From JANLQX01 sp031418775 (GTDB lineage: Bacteria > Actinomycetota > Acidimicrobiia > Acidimicrobiales > JANYDT01): a stretch of 18,819 nt of DNA. Of this stretch, positions 14,328 through 18,819 are shown piece by piece. Where the stretch lies: contig JANOJN010000236.1 of NCBI GenBank assembly GCA_031418775.1, positions 1 through 18,819 of the forward strand. Reading direction: 5' to 3'. Under the pieces are notes generated by a model, which saw only the letters and a list, made by a program, of their open reading frames with translations, did no database searches and was not told the DNA's origin. Position numbers and translations under genes: made by a program. The first letter of the stretch is position 1; each line of letters opens with the position of its first letter.

Positions 14328-15790
14328 CCATGATCGAGCTTGCCGGTGCTGATGCCGCCGCTCCGACCGAAGGAGGTCGGATATCCGGAGGTTCTCCGAA
14401 CGATACGGCGGGGCCGCCCGACGGACGTCTTGCGTTCGACGAGACCATGGCGGGGCTCACGCTCGACGAGGTGAGCGTGGTCCTCGTCGGCGACCGTCCC
14501 CTGCTGGTACCGCTCAGCGCCGACCTCGCCGAACGGAGTGGCTTCACGGTGATCGCGGTCAGCGACGACTCGTTGCTCTCGCTCGGCGTCTTGCCCCGCC
14601 GTGAACCGGTCGCCGCTGTCGTCGACCTCGTATCCCCGGATACACCCCCAGCCGCCCCGATCCCGCCGGCACCCGAAGGAGCGTCTCCGGTCGCGTCGGG
14701 CGGTTCGTCGGGCGCGGGAGCGACCGGCACCTGGGCCACGTGGCCGACCGTCGATGAAGGCGCCGAGTCCGCGGTGCTCCCCGGCTCGCCGGCGTCGGTT
14801 CCGCGAACCCCCGACCCGTCACCCGCTCGGACGACCGGGCACGGTGCCCATGCCTCCTCAGCGCACCCCGCACCGGTTGCCTCCGGTCTGGCCGACACCC
14901 CCGTGGAGACGGCCCGGCCCATCAACGCGATGGCGGCATCGCACCTCGATTGGGAGCCTGGCGCTCTCGGTTGGCCCTATGTCGATCGCCGTCTGGATGT
15001 GCCAGCGTCCGCTCCGGATCCCATGGCGACGGCGGCGGCACCCCGTTCGCTCACCTCCGGGCGCCCGGTGAATGACGATGAACCGATCGAGATCGTCCTA
15101 CGCGGCGACGCCATCGACGACACGGACCTCATCATCGAGCTTCGGGACGTGGCGACGATCTCCCTCGCTCCGGTCACGCTTGCCGTCGCGGCGACGTCGC
15201 TCACCGTCGTGAGCGGTCCGCGGGGGAGCGGTAAGACATCGATGCTCAGGCTTCTCGCCGGGTTCGACGCGCCGACGCAAGGCAGCGGGCTGGTTGGCGG
15301 TGAACGGCTCGAGTCGATCCATCCCGATGACCGGGCGATGCGCGAAGCCATAAGTGCTGGATTCGTGCCGCAGATGCCGTTCCTGGTGCCTGATCTCACG
15401 GTCGCCGAGAACGTCGAGCTTCCGCTCCTGGCAAGCGACGTGAGCCCGGCCATGGCCCGGGGCACGGCCGAAGAGACGTTGCGCATGGTCGGGCTGGGCT
15501 CGGTCATCGGTCTCCCGGCGGCGGTGCTGTCCGGCGCCGAGGTGCGTCTGGCCGCGGTCGCCCGGGCGCTGGTCTCGTCCCCGGAGATCGTGTTCGCCGA
15601 CGAACCGTTCGCCGGTCTTTCCGACGTCGACGCGGCAACCGTGCTGGCCTGTCTTCACGACGTCGTCGCCGACGGTGGCACGGTGATCGTCGCCTGCACG
15701 GACCCTCGCGCCCACCTCCACGGGGTGCGGCAACTCGTGCTCGATCGCGGCCGACTCGTCAGCGACGACGTGGCCTCGGCCACGAACTGA
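14324..15790 (+). CDS. orphan ABC-type ATPase with long N-terminal extension
   Basis: Protein of 488 aa. The C-terminal 220 residues form an ABC nucleotide-binding domain: Walker A GPRGSGKTS (298-306), Q-loop FVPQM (Gln 350), signature LSGAE (402-406, instead of LSGGQ), Walker B EIVFADEP (421-428). The H-loop His is replaced (ACTD at about 457-460 where THD is usual). The first 105 residues hold a small alpha/beta unit (VSVVLVGDRPLL to VAAVVDLVSP) that resembles the first half of a response-regulator receiver domain, followed by a roughly 150-residue Pro/Ala/Ser-rich linker. There is no membrane segment and no permease gene nearby. The start is uncertain: GTG 14324 (GAAG 8 nt upstream, GTGA overlap with the mini-ORF), GTG 14297 or ATG 14330. 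It may be a regulatory ATPase of the EPS machinery rather than a transporter. Confidence 0.8.
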   Translation: MTMIELAGADAAAPTEGGRISGGSPNDTAGPPDGRLAFDETMAGLTLDEVSVVLVGDRPLLVPLSADLAERSGFTVIAVSDDSLLSLGVLPRREPVAAVVDLVSPDTPPAAPIPPAPEGASPVASGGSSGAGATGTWATWPTVDEGAESAVLPGSPASVPRTPDPSPARTTGHGAHASSAHPAPVASGLADTPVETARPINAMAASHLDWEPGALGWPYVDRRLDVPASAPDPMATAAAPRSLTSGRPVNDDEPIEIVLRGDAIDDTDLIIELRDVATISLAPVTLAVAATSLTVVSGPRGSGKTSMLRLLAGFDAPTQGSGLVGGERLESIHPDDRAMREAISAGFVPQMPFLVPDLTVAENVELPLLASDVSPAMARGTAEETLRMVGLGSVIGLPAAVLSGAEVRLAAVARALVSSPEIVFADEPFAGLSDVDAATVLACLHDVVADGGTVIVACTDPRAHLHGVRQLVLDRGRLVSDDVASATN

Positions 15791-15794
15791 TCGT

Positions 15795-15828
15795 CGACAC
15801 CGCGCGACTCCGAACTCGCCGTGTCGCG
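15795..15828. repeat. overlapping inverted repeats before the aldo/keto reductase promoter
   Basis: CGACAC (15795-15800) is the inverse of GTGTCG (15821-15826), and CGCGAC (15803-15808) is the inverse of GTCGCG (15823-15828). Only one pairing can form at a time. The repeats end 2 bp before the -10 box, where a -35 region or operator would be, and may also serve as the 3' hairpin of the EPS operon. Confidence 0.4.
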
Positions 15829-15830
15829 AG

Positions 15831-15843
15831 TACCGTCCGAACT
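15831..15843 (+). promoter_or_regulatory. TACCGT -10 box, 7 nt before ATG (leaderless-type)
   Basis: TACCGT (15831-15836) fits TANNNT and ends 7 nt before ATG 15844, the start of an 8-codon frame. The same hexamer with the same spacing precedes GTG 18011. No -35 is recognisable. Confidence 0.4.
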
Positions 15844-15870
15844 ATGTCCGCACCGGTCGTCGTCACGTGA
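15844..15870 (+). CDS. 8-codon leaderless mini-ORF before the aldo/keto reductase
   Basis: ATG 15844 encodes MSAPVVVT; its TGA overlaps GTG 15867 as GTGA. Since GTG 15867 has no ribosome site, translation of the reductase may depend on ribosomes that load on a leaderless mRNA at 15844 and restart at the overlap. This is inferred from layout only. Confidence 0.35.
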   Translation: MSAPVVVT

Positions 15871-16853
15871 TCATCTCCGAGCGCACCGTCGGCCACGGCG
15901 GCCGACGCGTCAGCGAAGTCGCGTTCGGCGCCATGATGTTCGGGCGCTGGGGGAACACCGATGTCGACGAGTGTCACCGGATGGTCGATCGTGCCCTCGA
16001 CGCAGGAATCACCCTGTTCGACACCGCCGACATGTACGACGACGGGGCCTCGGAGACGATTCTCGGCGCGGCGCTCGTGGGAAAGCGCGACCGGGTTGTG
16101 CTGGCCACGAAGGTTGGCAATCCGATGGGCGGTGACTTGAGTCGTTCCGGTCTTTCGCGGCGATGGATTCTGCAGGCGTGCGACGACAGTCTGCGGCGGC
16201 TTCGGGCCGATCACATCGATCTCTATCAGATGCATCGGCCCGACCCGGAGACGCCGATGGAGGAGACCCTTGAGACGTTCGATGCCCTGTTCGCTGCCGG
16301 GAAGATCGGATCGATCGGCACGTCGACGTTCAGCGTCGCGCAACTCGACGAGGTGCACCGGCTCGCCGACGATCGCGGATGGCTTCGCCCGATCAGTGAG
16401 CAACCCCCGTATTCGGTGCTCGCTCGCGGTGTGGAGAACGACGTGCTGCCCGCGTGCAGTCGCCTCGGTGTGGGCGCGATCGTCTGGGCGCCGCTCAACG
16501 GTGGGTGGCTCACCGGCAAGTACCAGTTGGACGGGGAAGACGCGCAGTCGCGCGCCGTCCGTCAACCGGATCATTTCGACCATCGCGATCAGGCGATCCG
16601 AATCGAGAAGCGTCGAATCGTCGCCGATCTCACTGCGCTGGCCCAAGAAGCCGGGATGACCCTCGCCCAGTTGGCGCTGGCGTTCGTTCTCGACGATCCC
16701 ACGGTGAGCGCGGCAATCATCGGTCCGCGTACGTTCGCTCAGCTCGACGAGCTGATGAGGTTGGGTCCGCTCGTCCTTCCGGCCGGGGTACGCCGTCGGA
16801 TCGACGAGGTGATCTTGCCCGGCCGCAACGTCAACCCGGCTGACGCCGGCTGA
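15867..16853 (+). CDS. aldo/keto reductase
   Basis: NADPH-dependent aldo/keto reductase of 328 aa with a TIM-barrel sequence. The catalytic tetrad is visible: Asp 52 (FDTAD), Tyr 57 (MYDDG), Lys 82 (ATKVG) and His 123 (DLYQMHRPDP). The N-terminal VSEVAFGAMMFG and the internal IGSIGTST are typical of the YajO/Tas-like group that acts on small aldehydes and ketones. The C-terminal cofactor region includes SAAIIGPRTFAQLDE. GTG 15867 gives a natural N-terminus just before the first strand; no in-frame upstream start with a ribosome site is seen. Substrate unknown; it is probably a separate unit from the EPS operon. Confidence 0.93.
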   Translation: MIISERTVGHGGRRVSEVAFGAMMFGRWGNTDVDECHRMVDRALDAGITLFDTADMYDDGASETILGAALVGKRDRVVLATKVGNPMGGDLSRSGLSRRWILQACDDSLRRLRADHIDLYQMHRPDPETPMEETLETFDALFAAGKIGSIGTSTFSVAQLDEVHRLADDRGWLRPISEQPPYSVLARGVENDVLPACSRLGVGAIVWAPLNGGWLTGKYQLDGEDAQSRAVRQPDHFDHRDQAIRIEKRRIVADLTALAQEAGMTLAQLALAFVLDDPTVSAAIIGPRTFAQLDELMRLGPLVLPAGVRRRIDEVILPGRNVNPADAG

Positions 16854-16869
16854 GCTTCCCCCCAACTGG

Positions 16870-16907
16870 GAGCGATCGAAGTGACAGGAGGTATCGCTCT
16901 GAGCGAT
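16870..16907. promoter_or_regulatory. LysR-type operator: T-N11-A palindrome plus upstream half-site
   Basis: ATCGCTCTGAGCGAT (16893-16907) is a perfect palindrome around a central T and contains T-N11-A, the known LysR recognition pattern. A further GAGCGATC half-site lies at 16870-16877, 31 bp (about three turns) from the second GAGCGATC at 16901-16908. The palindrome is about 60 bp before the LysR start, suitable for autoregulation. Confidence 0.65.
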
Positions 16908-16967
16908 CATGAAGCGGTCGTCGGGGGATCCGGACGACGTGAGCCTTGAGGGAAACCAGGTCAGTCG

Positions 16968-17903
16968 ATGGATCTTCGCCAACTTGCGGCTCTGACGGCT
17001 GTGGCCGATTGCGGGACGTTCTCGGCGGCAGCCGAACGCCTCCACACCGTCCAATCGAACGTCTCCGCGCACATCGCCCGTCTGGAACGCCAGCTCGGGG
17101 TGACGCTGATCGACCGTTCAGCCGGTCGTCTCACCGAGGAAGGTGAGGTCGTCGTCAGCCGGGCCCGCCGGATCAACAGTGAGCTCGAGGCGCTGATCGC
17201 CGATGTGAATGCGTTGCGCGCCGAAGTGGTCGGCGAGGTTCGTGTCGGCGTGATCGGCACGGTGGCCCGCTGGGTCGTTCCGGCACTGCACCAGCGCATG
17301 CGCCTGCGTCACCCCGGTGTGCATATCGTCGTGGTCGACGCCTCGACGACGTCGCTCGCCCCCCAACTTCTGGCCGGCTCGCTGTCGCTGGCCATCGTGA
17401 ACCTGCCGCTCAACGACCCCGACATGTCGGTGACGCCGTTGTTCGACGAGGAGATCCTCGCCGTCATCCCGGAGGGCAATCTCTGGTGGGACAGGACGGA
17501 GCTCGATGCCGCCGAGCTCGACAAGGTTCCAGTGATACTCGCACCTCGAGGGACTGCCTACCGGACCGAACTCGATCTCGCGGCCGACGCGATCGGCATC
17601 ACGCTCATGCCGTTGGCCGAGATCGACGGTGTCCGACTCATCACGTCGCTCGCCTTCGACGGCGTCGGCGTGGCGATCGTGCCGTCCACTGCGGTGCCCC
17701 CACACCTCACCGGCCCGTGGAAGGCGATTCCGGTTCGTCGGATGCCACCGCGTCAGGTCGGCGTCGTGCAGCGTCGCCGGGGCATGTTGCCCGCTCCGGC
17801 CAGGGCGCTGCTGTCCGTACTCCACGAGATTCTGCCGGTCGAGGCATCGCGGCAACGCGGCGTCACGTTGGCCGGCGAGGAACGCGCCGCGCCGTCCGTC
17901 TGA
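16968..17903 (+). CDS. LysR-family transcriptional regulator
   Basis: Regulator of 311 aa. An N-terminal winged helix-turn-helix (about 1-60: LAALTAVADCGTFSAAAERLHTVQSNVSAHIARLERQ) is followed by a linker helix and a two-lobed effector domain (GEVRVGVIGTVARWVVPAL from about 90, SLSLAIVNLPL near 142, GVGVAIVPSTA near 230). ATG 16968 has CCAGG 7 nt upstream and gives the canonical MDLRQLAAL start. Unlike many family members, no divergent target gene is present: the aldo/keto reductase upstream and the F420-type oxidoreductase downstream run in the same direction, so either or both may be targets. The effector is unknown. Confidence 0.95.
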   Translation: MDLRQLAALTAVADCGTFSAAAERLHTVQSNVSAHIARLERQLGVTLIDRSAGRLTEEGEVVVSRARRINSELEALIADVNALRAEVVGEVRVGVIGTVARWVVPALHQRMRLRHPGVHIVVVDASTTSLAPQLLAGSLSLAIVNLPLNDPDMSVTPLFDEEILAVIPEGNLWWDRTELDAAELDKVPVILAPRGTAYRTELDLAADAIGITLMPLAEIDGVRLITSLAFDGVGVAIVPSTAVPPHLTGPWKAIPVRRMPPRQVGVVQRRRGMLPAPARALLSVLHEILPVEASRQRGVTLAGEERAAPSV

Positions 17904-17929
17904 GCCCTACCTGTCCGGGGGTTGGGGTA

Positions 17930-17941
17930 ACGGTCTACCGT
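17930..17941. promoter_or_regulatory. ACGGT-CT-ACCGT palindrome containing TACCGT
   Basis: ACGGT and ACCGT are inverse arms around CT (17930-17941), 26 bp after the LysR stop. The right half contains TACCGT, the same hexamer used as a -10 box before ATG 15844 and GTG 18011. It could be a second, upstream promoter with a built-in operator for the oxidoreductase gene. Confidence 0.35.
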
Positions 17942-17997
17942 GTGCCCTCGTCTGGGCAGACGCTCGAGAAGACGCGGCCGACGAGAAGCGTGAGAGC

Positions 17998-18010
17998 TAC
18001 CGTGCTCGGC
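17998..18010 (+). promoter_or_regulatory. TACCGT -10 box, 7 nt before GTG 18011
   Basis: TACCGT (17998-18003) ends 7 nt before GTG 18011, as needed for a leaderless mRNA. The candidate is identical in sequence and spacing to the one before ATG 15844. No clear -35 is seen. Confidence 0.4.
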
Positions 18011-18819
18011 GTGCATCCGTTCCGATTCGGCATCAAACTGCGCAACGCCCCTTCTGGGGCAGCATGGCGGGACATGGCACGAAAGGCCGAGAACCTCGGC
18101 TACTCCACGCTGTTCCTGGCCGACCACTTCGAGGAGTCCTGGAATCCGACAGTCGCCCTGACGGTCGCCGCCGAGGTCACGACGACGCTAAAGCTCGGGG
18201 CGCTGGTCTACGACAACGATTACCGCCATCCCCTGGTTCTCGCCCGTGATGTCGCCGCCATGGACCTGTTCTCGGAGGGCCGCGTGGAGTTCGGAATCGG
18301 AGCCGGATGGCGGACGAGTGACTACGAACAGTCGGGCATCGTGCTCGATCGTCCTGGCGTCCGCATCGACCGCATGATCGAGGCCGTCGAATGCATCAAA
18401 CGTCTGTGGGCAGACGATCACGCGTCGTTCGCCGGGAAGCACTACACACTTACGAACGCGACGTGCCACCCTCGACCGTTCACACCGGGTGGACCGCCGA
18501 TCTGCATCGGCGGCGGCGGGCGCAAGGTGCTCACGGCGGCGGCGGAACATGCGTCGATCATCGGGGTGAACCCGCAACTGACGAGTGGCACAGCCGGTAT
18601 CGAGGCGGGGAAGACCGCCGTGTCGGCACGCTACGGCGAACGCATCGAATGGATAAAGCAAGCGGCCGGGGATCGGTTCGCATCGATCGAACTGCAGGTG
18701 CAGACACAGATCGAGCAGGTTGTTCCCAATCGGCACGAGGTGGCTACGAACTTGGCACCATTGTTCGGACTTACGCCGGAGGAGGCGTTGGAGATGCCGA
18801 TCGTTCTGGTCGGCACCGT
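18011..18819 (+). CDS. LLM-class F420-dependent oxidoreductase (partial, runs off the window)
   Basis: The open frame continues to the window end without a stop (269 codons seen, C-terminus missing). It is a luciferase-like TIM-barrel flavoprotein that would use coenzyme F420; the sequence fits the TIGR03621-like group. Signs: FRFGIKL at the start, ARKAENLGYSTLFLADHF (about 22-39), LKLGALVYDNDYRHPLVLARDVAAMDLFSEGRVEFGIGAGW (about 60-100), AGKHY and PPICIGGGGRKVL (about 160). Substrate unknown. The start is ambiguous: GTG 18011 fits a leaderless transcript and the family N-terminus, while in-frame GTG 18002 and 17990 would add 3 or 7 residues. GTG 17990 forms a GTGA overlap with a 17-codon frame starting at GTG 17940. 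It lies just downstream of the LysR gene, a possible regulator. Confidence 0.88.
   Translation, partial: MHPFRFGIKLRNAPSGAAWRDMARKAENLGYSTLFLADHFEESWNPTVALTVAAEVTTTLKLGALVYDNDYRHPLVLARDVAAMDLFSEGRVEFGIGAGWRTSDYEQSGIVLDRPGVRIDRMIEAVECIKRLWADDHASFAGKHYTLTNATCHPRPFTPGGPPICIGGGGRKVLTAAAEHASIIGVNPQLTSGTAGIEAGKTAVSARYGERIEWIKQAAGDRFASIELQVQTQIEQVVPNRHEVATNLAPLFGLTPEEALEMPIVLVGT

Noticed and set aside
16909..16995. 28-codon frame before and into the LysR gene
   Set aside because: It does not end at the LysR start but runs into the gene in another frame, so it lacks the overlap geometry of the other mini-ORFs.
15759..17072. 437-codon minus-strand frame over the aldo/keto reductase
   Set aside because: Antisense to a reductase with an intact catalytic tetrad and the LysR start; composition is not protein-like.
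1..18819. CRISPR arrays, tRNA/rRNA genes, insertion sequences, integrase or phage genes
   Set aside because: I looked for repeat-spacer patterns, cloverleaf genes, transposase motifs and terminal repeats and saw none.

Overview
The window is GC-rich, and almost every base belongs to a gene. Several start codons are GTG, some genes look leaderless (a TANNNT box exactly 7 nt before the start codon), and there is an F420-type luciferase-like oxidoreductase. Together these point to an actinobacterium, most likely of the Acidimicrobiia (Ilumatobacter-like). This is inferred from style and gene content; there is no rRNA or other marker in the window.

Layout. (1) 75-2231: a divergent pair, a Rieske non-heme iron oxygenase alpha subunit (-) and a nitroreductase (+), with start codons only 15 bp apart. 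(2) 2268-4607, minus strand: an unrecognised 222-residue protein, preceded by a repeat- and hairpin-bearing spacer that looks like a Rho-dependent terminator, then a polyprenyl-phosphate sugar-1-phosphate transferase that would start exopolysaccharide (EPS) synthesis. (3) 4608-4964: a 357-bp divergent control region with a tandem 11-bp-period repeat and a probable leaderless promoter. (4) 4965-15790, plus strand: one tightly packed EPS operon, in order GT2 glycosyltransferase, hexapeptide acetyltransferase, WecG/TagA/CpsF glycosyltransferase, Wzx-like flippase, Wzz-like chain-length protein, membrane GT2, degenerate BY-kinase-like protein, secreted GH44 glycosidase, and an orphan ABC-type ATPase with a long N-terminal extension. 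(5) 15867-18819: aldo/keto reductase, LysR regulator with a good T-N11-A palindrome upstream, and a F420-dependent oxidoreductase cut by the window end.

How it works together (inference). The sugar transferase loads the first sugar on the lipid carrier. The GT2 and WecG-type enzymes extend it, the acetyltransferase decorates it, the flippase moves it across the membrane, and the Wzz-like protein sets chain length. The GH44 enzyme, outside the membrane, would trim or release a beta-1,4-glucan-type chain, much as BcsZ does in cellulose clusters. No Wzy polymerase is visible.

Most unusual points. The Wzc-type co-polymerase is split into a Wzz half and a kinase half with a glycosyltransferase gene between them, and the kinase half has lost its Walker A motif. 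The ABC-type ATPase has no permease and has altered signature and H-loop motifs. Three gaps in the operon are each bridged by a mini-ORF of exactly 19 codons whose TGA overlaps the next GTG start as GTGA; a fourth, 8-codon version sits before the aldo/keto reductase behind a leaderless-type promoter.
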